Shown piece by piece: positions 8,005-17,031 of a DNA stretch of 24,314 bases. The translations under genes and the position numbers were made by a program. The stretch's first letter is position 1. Each line of letters begins with the position of its first letter. Under the pieces are notes generated by a model. It searched no databases, was not told the origin of the DNA, and saw only the letters and a program-made list of their open reading frames with translations. The stretch lies in the NCBI GenBank assembly GCA_036404255.1, contig DASWOP010000032.1, positions 1 through 24,314 on the forward strand. The letters run 5' to 3'. Origin of the DNA: JARLFX01 sp036404255 (GTDB taxonomy: Bacteria > Acidobacteriota > Terriglobia > Terriglobales > Acidobacteriaceae).

Positions 8005-8114
8005 GCCGTGCACCCCTGAAGTCTCTAACTAGTTTTGATGCAACACTTCACTCCAGCATAAAGCGGATCGGTGAAGTTCGGCGAAGAAAGCGATACGGCC
8101 TGCTGGCTGTGAGA

Positions 8115-8120
8115 ATTATA
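8115..8120 (-). promoter_or_regulatory. Possible -10 box (TATAAT) for the kinase-like gene
   Basis: On the minus strand a perfect TATAAT lies in the 148-base gap between bcsAB and the kinase-like gene, about 110 bases before the start. It is flanked by GAGA/TCTC arms forming a small imperfect palindrome at 8111-8124. No good -35 hexamer is seen 16-18 bases upstream (CCAGCC), so support is weak. Confidence 0.3.
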
Positions 8121-8152
8121 TCTCTGTAGGCGTGGGCGGCTGGAGGCGAGAA

Positions 8153-11100
8153 TCAGGCGGCGACATCGACCCGCAGCCGATTTGCTGCCCGCCATGAGAT
8201 GTAATCGCTCACCCACCGGGCCGTTATGAGGCCGAAGATGGTAACCACGAGAAGCAGAATCCAGAAGTGCTCGGCCAGCCACAGACGCATGAGGGCATAG
8301 GACGAGATGTAGCCCACGTGATACATGAAGGGCGCCATGTCGTAGGAGGTGAACCTGCCGTTGCGCAGAAGGCTGACGGAGTGGGAGATATCGCTGGACT
8401 GGGAGCGCTCAAGAAAGACATCCGCGAACTTGTCTATCGCGTCATCATTGCGCAACTCCATCAGGACGATGGAACGGCCCGCGTAGTAAGGGGACTGGAT
8501 GCCCTCGATCATCAGGTCGGGTGCTCCATTGACGTTGCTGGGCTGGCTGTCTTCGTTGCTGTGCCGTGTCCACTTGAGCCAGGTATTGAGCAAGGTGGCG
8601 AGATAGCCTGTCTGCTCCTTGACGTGAACGCCGTCGGCATTCAGGGTGACGGGCAGGGAGGGATTGAGCGAGGCGAACGCAGGTTGATCGGCAGTGCCGC
8701 CAAGGATCAGGTAATCCTGATCGCTGCGCATGACGACGTCTGGGCCGGCGACCTGCACGCGGAGCGCGGGGTATCCGGTCTGCATGCCGCAGTGGCTCAT
8801 CATGTAGAGGAGAAGCGTGATCTCATTCGCGGTGGGTTGCGACGGCATCACGATGGTAGTGTCCGCCAGATCGGCTTTCCGTGTGAAGGGGAAGCCAGCG
8901 TTGGCAAAGAGCTCGAGGTTGGGCATGCGGGCCCAGTGGTGCAGGCCCCGGATATCCAAGGAAGAGTTCTCCAGGATGGCGCCCTGCAGTTTCTGCGCGG
9001 GATCCTGGGTGGAAGCGCCGGGTTGGAGCGGCACGAAATCAAAGTTGAAGAGAAGCGTATTGCCGAAGGGGCGCAGGTCGGCTACCGGCAAGACCACGGT
9101 ACGGCGGCGGTCCGCAAAATCTTTGCCGGGTAGAAGCGGTGCTTCATTGACCAGACCGCCATTGACGAAGGCGCGGAGAGCTGAGCCACTGGCGAGCGGC
9201 GCGGCGTTGTAGCGATAGGTCAGGCGGAGGTTCAGGTTTTGCGTTTCACCGTAGTAGAGATCGGGCGGGACGCGGAAGTAGACGGGAATCGGGGCGGAAC
9301 CGTTGGACTGCATCGCCTTCTCGGAGCTGTAGCTCCAGAGGGAGGTGAGCTTTTCCGTGGTGAGCCAGCGGGGAGCGTCGTCTGGTTTGCGGGGCTCGGG
9401 GAGGGGGAAGTCGGCGAGGCGGGTGGAGTCGCCCAGCGAGGGTGGAGGCGCTTCCGGACCGGCGTGGGAGATGGTCATTAGCGCGAGGCTGCGCGCGGCC
9501 AGCAGGAGCTGGGCATCATCATCGCCGGCGAGAATGAGTGCGTTGCCCTGCACATCGGTTGGATTGGCCTGGATGCTGAGAGATGGGCCACCGGCGGGAA
9601 TCCCGAAGGTGGAGGCCTGCGAGGTGCCCTGGTTGGTGAAGATGACGACGTTGCCCTGGGGGATCTGGCCGATGGAGACGGAGAAGTGGACGGGGCGGGT
9701 GCTGGCCTGAATACCGAACCAGGAGGCGACGATGCCGGCGGCACGCAGGGTCTCTGGAGTGGGGGCGGAGAGGAAGACGAAGGGGACGGTGATCGTGGTC
9801 TGCAGATCGGGGTCGAAGAAGGGCAGGGGGAGCAGGCCGAGGTCGGTTTTGAGCCGAACGGTATCGCCCGCGACCAAGATGCGCGAGGAAGCGCCGATGG
9901 TAGCGAGAACCTGCGCTCGCGTGGCGGCATCGGTCTGCATGGCAGTGTTGCCGGTGATTTCAAAGGTGAGATCGTTATTGCGGGTCAACTGCTCGGCCGG
10001 TACGGGCAAGGAGACGAAGCCGAATTCGCTGGGAGCCTGCGGGTGCTCAGGGGCGGTGATGGTGCCGACTGCGAGACCGTTGATGAAGACCCGGATCAGG
10101 CTGGTCTTCGCAAGGATGAGGGGATTGAAGTGATAGGAGAGCTCAATGGCGGCGTGGTGGGGAACGCGGCTGAGGGGGAGAACGAATCCCTCGGAGTAGT
10201 AGGAGTGGGGACCACGCATCTCCAGGCCGCGCTGCGCGCCCATGTCTTTCAGCGTGATGATGTCAGTGGCAGTGGCTGCGGTAACCTGGGGCGCGAGCAT
10301 GGGCACTACGGGCGGCGTGGGGAGGCCGGTGAGGGGCGAGATGACCGGGATGACAGGGGCGGGAGCGGGCGGCAGGGATGGGGCTGAAGGATTTACGGCA
10401 CCGGGAATCTGGGCGCTGCCGACACGGTGGGAGAGAGCAAGAACGGCGAAGAGAAGGATGGAGGCGGCGCGTGCCTTTCTGGCGGGAAGAAGGCCGAGCA
10501 AGACCTGGCGAAAGCCGGTGAAGGAGAGGCGGATGACGCGGGCGAGACTGACCAGAGGACGGTCGGCTTCAATGTGTTCGCGAGAGTACATCCACGAATC
10601 GGCACGGGAGTAGATGGCGCGGGTCAGGGTCTCCTGATCGGCGATGTCGGGCGCGAGGAACTGCAGGCGCAGCTCGTTGCCCATTCTGGCTGCAACGGTT
10701 GCGGAGACCTTTGCCTCGCCGGTTTGATTGGGGAAGGAGACCTGAACCGTTTCGCCGGTTGGGACATCGACGGGGCTGGAGAAGTCGATCGCTGTGCCGC
10801 CTACGGAGATATCGCGGGTTACGCCGTCGAGATGCCGGCCATCGGCGAATTTAACTTTCACATCAAGTTTTGCAGGAATACGGACCGAACTGCGGCGCTG
10901 CATCTGCTCGTTGGCGACGGCGCCGGCAACACCGAGGATGACCATGTTGAAGAAGATCCAGACCAGGTTGCTGATAACTGTTCCATAGTGGCCGGGATCG
11001 GTGAAACGCAGACGGTACGGGGTCATGCAGACGCCGAGGAGGTTGAGGGCCAGTAGCCAGGTGGTGGGGGCGGCGATGTGGCGATCAAAGCGGGTCTCGG

Positions 11101-12595
11101 CCAGGGTGCTGTCTTTATCTGTCACATTGAAACTGCCGAGCTTGGGGTTGATGAGGGCGAGCAGCGTGGGGAGAAGGATGTATGGAGCCAGCACCGTCTC
11201 ATAGATCTCATTCCAGAAGGAGTGGCGATGCTTGGACTGCACACGGGAGTTGGTGATGCTGGAGATGATGAGGTGCGGCATCGCGTATGCGACAATTGCG
11301 ACCCAGTAGCCGGGGATGATGGTGAGACCGAAGACCATGTAGGCCAGCGGCGCGCAGAGAAAGATGAGCCGCGGCACGGCGTACATGAAGTGCATCATGG
11401 CGTTGAAGTAACAGAGGCGCTGGGTGAACTTCATGCCGCTGTTGAGCAGGGGATTGTCTGTGCGGAAGATCTGGATCATGCCGCGTGCCCAGCGGATGCG
11501 CTGGCCAACGTGCGCAGAGAGCGTGCCTGTGGCGAGTCCGGCGGCCTGCGGAAGATTGATGTAGGCGGTGTTCCATCCGCGGTTCTGCATGCGCAGGGAG
11601 GTGTGGGCATCTTCGGTGACGGTTTCGACCGCGATGCCTTTGACCTCATCTAGAGCGGTGCGGCGGATGACGGCGCAGGAGCCGCAGAAGAAGGTGGCGT
11701 TCCAGAGGTCGTTGCCGTCCTGGATGACGCCGTAGAAGAGTTCGCCCTCGTTGGGGATGGTCTTGTACTGCAGCAGATTGCGTTCGAAGGGATCAGGCGA
11801 ATAGAAGAAGTGGGGGGTCTGCAGCATCGCCAACTTCTTGTCCGCAAGAAACCAGCCGACTGTGACCTGAAGGAAGCTGCGCGTGGGCACATGGTCGCAA
11901 TCGAAGATGGCGACCAGAGGGGCGTCCATCAGCGTGAGCGCGTGGTTGATGTTGCCGGCTTTGGCGTGATTGTGCTCGGTGCGGGTGATGTAGCCGATAC
12001 CGGCTTCCTCGGCAAAGGCGCGGAAGTCTTCACGGCTGCCGTCGTCCAGGATGTAGACGTGCAGCTTCTCCGGGGGATAGTCGATATTGATGGCTGCCAG
12101 CGCGGTGTAGCGGACGAGGGAGAGCAGTTCGTTGTAGGTGGGGATGAGGACATCCACATGCGGCCATAATGATTCGTCGGCGGGGAGCGGCACGGGCTTG
12201 CGGTGGAGTGGCGCGCAGGTCTGCATATACCCCAGCACCATGATGATGGTGGTGTAGGCCTCAGCCGAGACCAGAAGAAGCATCAGGACGGCATTGATGG
12301 TGAGGCGATCGTTGGATTCGTCGGTGAAGAACTGCGCGATGGTGCGGATACGCCACCAGCCGTAACGCATGGTGGCGGCGAGCGAAAGCAGCATGAGCGC
12401 AATGGTGATCGCCTGCGAGCGACTGAGCCGGTTGAGCAGAATCACGATGGTGACACTGATGACGCCGACGATGAGTTGCTTGGGCCAGCTCAGATAAAGG
12501 CTGACAAATTGGAACAAAAGGAAGAGGCCGCAGACGGTCAGGATGAACCGGAAGGCGCGCGTCGGCAGAGGCAGCGTACTAAGAAACGATTTCAC
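8153..12595 (-). CDS. bcsAB: Fused cellulose synthase BcsA-BcsB with PilZ domain
   Basis: A 1480-residue inner-membrane protein joining the catalytic and periplasmic subunits of cellulose synthase. The BcsA half (about 1-720) has N-terminal membrane helices and then the GT2 domain with DDG (184-186), DCD (232-234), TED (327-329) and QRIRW (365-369). Next come further helices and the gating loop FNVTDK (489-494). The PilZ domain carries R568-x3-R572 and DISVGG (595-600), both c-di-GMP-binding signatures. A helix near 725 and a proline-rich linker lead into the BcsB half (about 760-1480), with paired carbohydrate-binding/flavodoxin-like segments and a C-terminal anchor helix ending SWRAANRLRVDVAA. 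It polymerises UDP-glucose and passes the glucan through the inner membrane when c-di-GMP is bound. The start is a GTG with AAGG at 12604-12607; an upstream in-frame stop leaves no earlier choice. All catalytic motifs are intact. bcsC and bcsZ are not in the window. Confidence 0.95.
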   Translation of the reverse strand: MKSFLSTLPLPTRAFRFILTVCGLFLLFQFVSLYLSWPKQLIVGVISVTIVILLNRLSRSQAITIALMLLSLAATMRYGWWRIRTIAQFFTDESNDRLTINAVLMLLLVSAEAYTTIIMVLGYMQTCAPLHRKPVPLPADESLWPHVDVLIPTYNELLSLVRYTALAAINIDYPPEKLHVYILDDGSREDFRAFAEEAGIGYITRTEHNHAKAGNINHALTLMDAPLVAIFDCDHVPTRSFLQVTVGWFLADKKLAMLQTPHFFYSPDPFERNLLQYKTIPNEGELFYGVIQDGNDLWNATFFCGSCAVIRRTALDEVKGIAVETVTEDAHTSLRMQNRGWNTAYINLPQAAGLATGTLSAHVGQRIRWARGMIQIFRTDNPLLNSGMKFTQRLCYFNAMMHFMYAVPRLIFLCAPLAYMVFGLTIIPGYWVAIVAYAMPHLIISSITNSRVQSKHRHSFWNEIYETVLAPYILLPTLLALINPKLGSFNVTDKDSTLAETRFDRHIAAPTTWLLALNLLGVCMTPYRLRFTDPGHYGTVISNLVWIFFNMVILGVAGAVANEQMQRRSSVRIPAKLDVKVKFADGRHLDGVTRDISVGGTAIDFSSPVDVPTGETVQVSFPNQTGEAKVSATVAARMGNELRLQFLAPDIADQETLTRAIYSRADSWMYSREHIEADRPLVSLARVIRLSFTGFRQVLLGLLPARKARAASILLFAVLALSHRVGSAQIPGAVNPSAPSLPPAPAPVIPVISPLTGLPTPPVVPMLAPQVTAATATDIITLKDMGAQRGLEMRGPHSYYSEGFVLPLSRVPHHAAIELSYHFNPLILAKTSLIRVFINGLAVGTITAPEHPQAPSEFGFVSLPVPAEQLTRNNDLTFEITGNTAMQTDAATRAQVLATIGASSRILVAGDTVRLKTDLGLLPLPFFDPDLQTTITVPFVFLSAPTPETLRAAGIVASWFGIQASTRPVHFSVSIGQIPQGNVVIFTNQGTSQASTFGIPAGGPSLSIQANPTDVQGNALILAGDDDAQLLLAARSLALMTISHAGPEAPPPSLGDSTRLADFPLPEPRKPDDAPRWLTTEKLTSLWSYSSEKAMQSNGSAPIPVYFRVPPDLYYGETQNLNLRLTYRYNAAPLASGSALRAFVNGGLVNEAPLLPGKDFADRRRTVVLPVADLRPFGNTLLFNFDFVPLQPGASTQDPAQKLQGAILENSSLDIRGLHHWARMPNLELFANAGFPFTRKADLADTTIVMPSQPTANEITLLLYMMSHCGMQTGYPALRVQVAGPDVVMRSDQDYLILGGTADQPAFASLNPSLPVTLNADGVHVKEQTGYLATLLNTWLKWTRHSNEDSQPSNVNGAPDLMIEGIQSPYYAGRSIVLMELRNDDAIDKFADVFLERSQSSDISHSVSLLRNGRFTSYDMAPFMYHVGYISSYALMRLWLAEHFWILLLVVTIFGLITARWVSDYISWRAANRLRVDVAA

Positions 12596-12682
12596 TCCTC
12601 TAACCTTCTACCGGGAGGGGAAGATGGTCAAGACAAGAATGGTGCAATGATGTACCCCAAAAGCGGTAGATGGAACATAAAT

Positions 12683-12730
12683 CGGCCCGAGGTCCGTTGC
12701 GGGAAGATTTCGCAGCGTGCTCTCGGGCCG
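12683..12730 (-). terminator. Inverted repeat between the secreted-protein gene and bcsAB, possible terminator
   Basis: A perfect 9-bp inverted repeat pairs 12683-12691 (cggcccgag) with 12722-12730 (ctcgggccg). Inside it, gttgcg (12695-12700) can pair with cgcagc (12711-12716), giving a second stacked stem. It lies 15 bases past the stop of the large secreted-protein gene and about 90 bases before the bcsAB start, which suits a transcription stop. On the minus strand only GATTTATGTT follows, a poor T-run, so it may instead be a processing or regulatory hairpin. Confidence 0.5.
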
Positions 12731-12744
12731 GTTGGAGGGTGCAA

Positions 12745-15700
12745 TTACTGGGTGATGAGGGTTACGGTAGCCGTGTGGGTGACCCCGCTGGTGCTGGTGG
12801 CGGTGACGGTGATGGTGTTGGTGCCGGAGGGGGTAACGCCGCTGCCGCAGCCCGTGAGAGCCTGCATCCCCGCAACCATGAGAACCGCCAGGGCCAGCAG
12901 CCGGAGGGCCGATTTGCGCTTGCGGAAGGCCAGGGGAGCGAGCAGGAGGGTGAAGGCGAAGGCCAGGGTTTCACCGTGCCCACCGAATCCGAAGCCGGGG
13001 ATGTAGTTGGCGGCGGCATTGGTATTGATGGTCAGGCTGCTGGACGCGAATCCGGCAGGGGTGACCGTGGACGGGGAAAAGACGCAGCTGGCACTGGCCG
13101 GAAGGCCGGAACAGGAGAAGGTGATCGGAGAGACGAAGCCGTTCATCGCGACGATGGAGATCGCCGTGGTGGCAGACTTGATGGCGCCGCCGACAATCAG
13201 CTGCGTATTGGCCAGGGTCATGGTGAAATCCGACTGCAGGATGGTGACGGAGGCGATGGGACTGGTGGACGCGGGATAGATGGTGGTTCCGGTGGCGCCG
13301 GAGTATATCGCCGTGATGTTGTGCGTGCCCAGGGCGAGAGTGCTGGTGGTGTAGGTGGCGACTCCGTTGGCGAGGGTTTGTGCCGTGCCGATGGCGGTAG
13401 CGCCGTCGTAGAACTGGACGGTGCCGCCGGGGATTCCCAGGTTGGAGGTGACGCCCGCGGTGAATGTAACTGCGTTACCTGTGCCGGCGGGCGACGGAGA
13501 GATGGAGACTGCGGTGGCCGTGGTAACCGGGGCGACGACGAGGGAGAGGCTTCCGGTGGAGGTGGCGAAGGTGGTGTCACCTGAGTAGACGGCGGTGATG
13601 GGGTGTGTCGTAGCCGTGAGCCCGGTGGCGGTGTATGAGGCAGTACTGCTGCTGGTGCCAGCGGTAAGGGTGACGGCCGAGCCGAGGGTGGTGGCGCCAT
13701 CCTTGAAGGTGACCGTGCCGGAGGGGACGGTGGTGCCGTTGCCGGGGATGGTGGCGGTGAGGACGACTGACTGCCCGAAGACAGGAGCGGTAGGCGCGGA
13801 GGTGACGGTGGTTGTGGTGGTTGCGAGGTTGTAGGAGGTGCCGCTCAGGGAGATGGTCTGCGTGCCGGTGATGTCGTTGTCGGTCAGCACTACGGTTCCT
13901 GTGGGGGTGCCGGCTGCGGTGGGCGAGAAGGTGACGTTGATGGTGCAGGTGCCGAGTGCGGCGATGGATGAGCCGCAGTTGTTGGTCTGTGAGAAGCCCG
14001 CACTGGCTACGATGCTGGTGATGGTGATGGCCGAGAGGGTGCTGGTGTTGGTCACGACGACGGGCTTGGAGGCGCTGCTGGTGCCTACCGCCTGCGACCC
14101 AAAGGTGAGGGTTGAGGAGAGGGCGGGGTTGAAGGAGAGCGCGGCGGCAAGCTGCGGTATTTGCACGGTGGCGACGAGAGCATCGTGGTCGCTGGTGCGG
14201 TTCGGCGTGGTGGAAGTGTTGCGCGCCGTGGCGTTGAAGTCAGAATCGATATGCACGGCCTGGAGCGTGGTGCCGGAGGGAATGCTGGCGGTGACGAGGA
14301 TGTGATCCAGCGCAGCGGCTACGCCGTTCTCATTCACCGTGTAGCGGTTGGCGGCGGTGAGCGAAGGAACGAGGTTGGTGAGATTGGTGGCGTAGGTGAT
14401 CGTGTTGTAGGCAACGACGGTGTTTGAGGCAACCTGGGTGTTGGTGAGGATGCCGAGCGTATCGACATAGCCGTCGGAGAATTCGTAGGCATTCAGGCTG
14501 CCAGCGACGATGATGGGCTGGGTTGTGCCGAGGGCGATCACGCTGCCGGCAAGCTGTTGTGCCTGCGCGAGACGCTTGGCGCGGACGCCTGCACCGACCG
14601 TGGAGAGACCGCTGACGGTGTTGCTGTTGATGCCGGTTGCGGGCAGGAGCTCAGCGTTAACGATGTAGATGCCGTAGGCGTTGCTGAGGATGCTGCCGCG
14701 GGCGGCCTTGGCATTGATGTAGAGCGGGTTGTTATCCCAGATGGCTTTGCTGGTGTTGGTGGTGGGGTCGGTGTAGCAGAAAGAGCCGCAGCCGCCATTG
14801 GCTAGATTGTCACTGTAGCTGACAGTGACCTTGGAGGGCTTGGTCAGGAAGGCTTCGCCGTAGCCGTTTGGCCCTACTACGCCCATGGTTACGACATAGG
14901 CTGGATCGGTTTGCGAGGCAGCAACTGCATCGGTCGAGATCTGCTGGGAGAGCGTGGTGAGCTCGGCTAAGCTTTCGACCTGCTGCAGGGCGATCACATC
15001 CGGCGTGCCCAGGGCATTGCGGATAGCGTTAGATGCTTTTGCAAGACGCAGGGTGTAGCCTGCGCTGCCGATGGTGACGGCACCGGTGATGGTGGTCTCG
15101 GTGTCATAGAAGCGCTGCATGTTCAGCGTGGCAACAGAAAGCTGGGTGGATGAGGCGGAGGTCGCCGTGGTGCCGGGCGAACCAGCTGTGACAACCGGGC
15201 GCTCGCTGGTAACGGACGAAAGCAGGAGATCGGGCTGGCCGGTGCTGTAGTCCAGCACGCCGGTAGTGGGCGCGAGAATGGTGCCAGTGACAACGTCAAG
15301 TACGGGCGTGCCGCCGAGAGCGGAGCTATCGACCAGCAGAAGGTTGGGGGGCGCGGACCAGCGGGTCCAACTGGAGGGTGCGCCGGAGGTGGGAGCTGCA
15401 TCGCGCGAATCCGCACCTGTGGCGCGGAAGGGCCGCGCCGCGCCGGTAAGGACTCCGTAGAACTGACCGTTGGTGGCGTAGAGTTCGGTGGATTCGGTGA
15501 GGGTTCCGCCGGTGCCGGAGGTGGTGGTGAACGAGGGCGCGGTGACGCGCATGGACTGATACAGGAGAAGCTGGGTGAAGCTGCCGGTGGGGCTGAGGTT
15601 GGTGGCGGTCAGAGTGATGGCCGTGGGCAGCGTCTGGGCGGAGAGGAGGATGTTATAGCCGGTGGGGCTGTCGAGTTCCAGCGCCTGAGCGAGATAGCTG

Positions 15701-16935
15701 GTTGCCGCTGGGATGGAGTAGGCGACGGTGCCGAGAAGCTGGATGCTGTTGCCGACGACGGCAGCGGCGGGAAGAGGGGAACCGGTCTTGACGAAGATGG
15801 CCTCGGAAGTGGTGAGGTCGGTATCGGCGTCAGAGTCCTTCGCCTGCAGGTAGAAGCCGTTGCTGGTTACGCCGGTGACGATACCGCTGACGTTCACAAC
15901 GGTGCCGAGGTACGTGGCTGGGGTCTTCTGGATGGTGTGGATCGCGGTGGCGACGACGCTGGTGGTGACGGTCAGCGTGGCGGTGGTCGCGGTGACGGCA
16001 GTGCCTGAGGTGACGGTCGGCGTGACGGTGTAGGGGCCGGTTGCCAGCGAGGAGGCGGTGGAGACCGTGAAGGAGTAGGTACCGTCGCCGGAGGTGGCGT
16101 CACCGTGGGTGCCGTCGTCGTATAGAGGCTGGGTGGAGCTTCCGCCGAGCGCCGAGAGATTGGCCGCGACGCCGGTGACGGTGCCCGCATTGGCGACCGC
16201 TACGGTGAGAAGGGAGGATGAGCCCTGGGTGATGGATGCGGGGGTGAAGGTGGTGGTGGCGGTAGGAGTGGCGGTGGCGCAGCTGGTATACGCTCCTCCA
16301 GTATGGATGCCAGCTACGGATACTGTCTGGCTGGAGAAGTCATTCTTATTATCATCAGTATCGGTCAGTGTGCTGCGATGGTCGGAAGTTGTGGTGGTCG
16401 GGAGGGGCGCTGAGCCGCTTCCTTCATACACACTTGCTGTGCCATAGCCGATCATATCTACGACAAGAGGTTCGTTGGCTACAGGCGCTGCCACCTGAGC
16501 GGCGGTGAGAGCGGTGGGGCTGCTTACCAGGTAGATCTTGCCGCCACCTGTTGCACCGAACGAAATCGTAGTCAGCCCATCATATGCATAGCATGTACCA
16601 TTCGTGCCCACCGGTCCTGCCGCGGTGTAATACCCATGCGCTGGGATGCTTGCTCCAGCAGGAAACGGGCTATTGGTGGTAATCGATGTTCCGGCGGCAG
16701 AAGCATACTGGATCGAGTAGCCGCTGATGTCGATGGCGCTGCCCGTGAGGTTGTAAAGCTCCAGGAAATCGGCTTTCAGCGTCGCTCCAGAATTGCCGCC
16801 AGAGACATATGCCTGCGTGATGATGATGGTGCTGGATGCGGCGTGCGCGGAGACTGTGGAGAACAAGACGAGCAGGAGGAAAAGGGCAACGGACACCTTT
16901 GCGGAAAGGCGGGAGGAAACCTGAAGTCGCGTCAT
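12745..16935 (-). CDS. Large secreted lamin-tail / EEP (ExeM-like) nuclease-type protein with Ig-like repeats
   Basis: A 1396-residue exported protein. A signal peptide spans 1-32 (cleavage near AHA). A lamin-tail-like domain covers about 36-215 and a beta-sandwich with DDGTHGDATSGDGTY lies at about 225-325. An OB-fold-like segment with SDADTDLTTSEAIFV covers about 328-420, and an endonuclease/exonuclease/phosphatase (EEP) domain about 598-925. Then come an SPD2/choice-of-anchor-D domain, two Ig-like (Big_3) repeats (about 1035-1230), another beta domain and a hydrophobic tail. The order matches ExeM/NucH extracellular nucleases. However, two active-site positions look changed: Gln652 where the metal glutamate is expected (LQQVES), and Ser813 where the GDxN aspartate is expected (GSLNAY). 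DHILV and SDHD (915-918) are kept. It may therefore be weakly active or purely binding. The tail has two helices split by RKRK and ends in LTGC plus a beta strand. No clear Shine-Dalgarno precedes the ATG. Confidence 0.85.
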   Translation of the reverse strand: MTRLQVSSRLSAKVSVALFLLLVLFSTVSAHAASSTIIITQAYVSGGNSGATLKADFLELYNLTGSAIDISGYSIQYASAAGTSITTNSPFPAGASIPAHGYYTAAGPVGTNGTCYAYDGLTTISFGATGGGKIYLVSSPTALTAAQVAAPVANEPLVVDMIGYGTASVYEGSGSAPLPTTTTSDHRSTLTDTDDNKNDFSSQTVSVAGIHTGGAYTSCATATPTATTTFTPASITQGSSSLLTVAVANAGTVTGVAANLSALGGSSTQPLYDDGTHGDATSGDGTYSFTVSTASSLATGPYTVTPTVTSGTAVTATTATLTVTTSVVATAIHTIQKTPATYLGTVVNVSGIVTGVTSNGFYLQAKDSDADTDLTTSEAIFVKTGSPLPAAAVVGNSIQLLGTVAYSIPAATSYLAQALELDSPTGYNILLSAQTLPTAITLTATNLSPTGSFTQLLLYQSMRVTAPSFTTTSGTGGTLTESTELYATNGQFYGVLTGAARPFRATGADSRDAAPTSGAPSSWTRWSAPPNLLLVDSSALGGTPVLDVVTGTILAPTTGVLDYSTGQPDLLLSSVTSERPVVTAGSPGTTATSASSTQLSVATLNMQRFYDTETTITGAVTIGSAGYTLRLAKASNAIRNALGTPDVIALQQVESLAELTTLSQQISTDAVAASQTDPAYVVTMGVVGPNGYGEAFLTKPSKVTVSYSDNLANGGCGSFCYTDPTTNTSKAIWDNNPLYINAKAARGSILSNAYGIYIVNAELLPATGINSNTVSGLSTVGAGVRAKRLAQAQQLAGSVIALGTTQPIIVAGSLNAYEFSDGYVDTLGILTNTQVASNTVVAYNTITYATNLTNLVPSLTAANRYTVNENGVAAALDHILVTASIPSGTTLQAVHIDSDFNATARNTSTTPNRTSDHDALVATVQIPQLAAALSFNPALSSTLTFGSQAVGTSSASKPVVVTNTSTLSAITITSIVASAGFSQTNNCGSSIAALGTCTINVTFSPTAAGTPTGTVVLTDNDITGTQTISLSGTSYNLATTTTTVTSAPTAPVFGQSVVLTATIPGNGTTVPSGTVTFKDGATTLGSAVTLTAGTSSSTASYTATGLTATTHPITAVYSGDTTFATSTGSLSLVVAPVTTATAVSISPSPAGTGNAVTFTAGVTSNLGIPGGTVQFYDGATAIGTAQTLANGVATYTTSTLALGTHNITAIYSGATGTTIYPASTSPIASVTILQSDFTMTLANTQLIVGGAIKSATTAISIVAMNGFVSPITFSCSGLPASASCVFSPSTVTPAGFASSSLTINTNAAANYIPGFGFGGHGETLAFAFTLLLAPLAFRKRKSALRLLALAVLMVAGMQALTGCGSGVTPSGTNTITVTATSTSGVTHTATVTLITQ

Positions 16936-16940
16936 GCTTG

Positions 16941-16965
16941 TTTATAGCTCAGAAAACGCGGTTTT
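16941..16965 (-). promoter_or_regulatory. Palindrome and possible -10 box before the secreted-protein gene
   Basis: In the 96-base gap upstream of the ATG, aaaacgcggtttt (16953-16965) is a perfect 5-bp inverted repeat around GCG. With one bulged base it extends to TCA..TGA on either side. A minus-strand TATAAA (16941-16946) lies 5 bases before the ATG. With a 17-bp spacer the palindrome would fall between -35 and -10, an operator-like place. No matching -35 hexamer is convincing. The closeness of TATAAA to the ATG and the lack of a ribosome site would fit a leaderless mRNA. All of this is inference. Confidence 0.3.
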
Positions 16966-17031
16966 GATTAAGAATTATGAGTGAAAACTGCAAATATTGA
17001 AGCGGTTCGCTGGGTGGCTGTGCGTGGTACT

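Noticed and set aside
8267..10387. Several + strand frames of 130-290 codons opposite bcsAB
   Set aside because: They are antisense to the BcsB half, Gly/Arg-rich, and lack any family features.
13035..14100. GC-rich repetitive stretch suspected as a tandem DNA repeat
   Set aside because: The repetition comes from Thr/Ser/Val/Gly-rich Ig-like domains at protein level; no constant DNA unit length was found.
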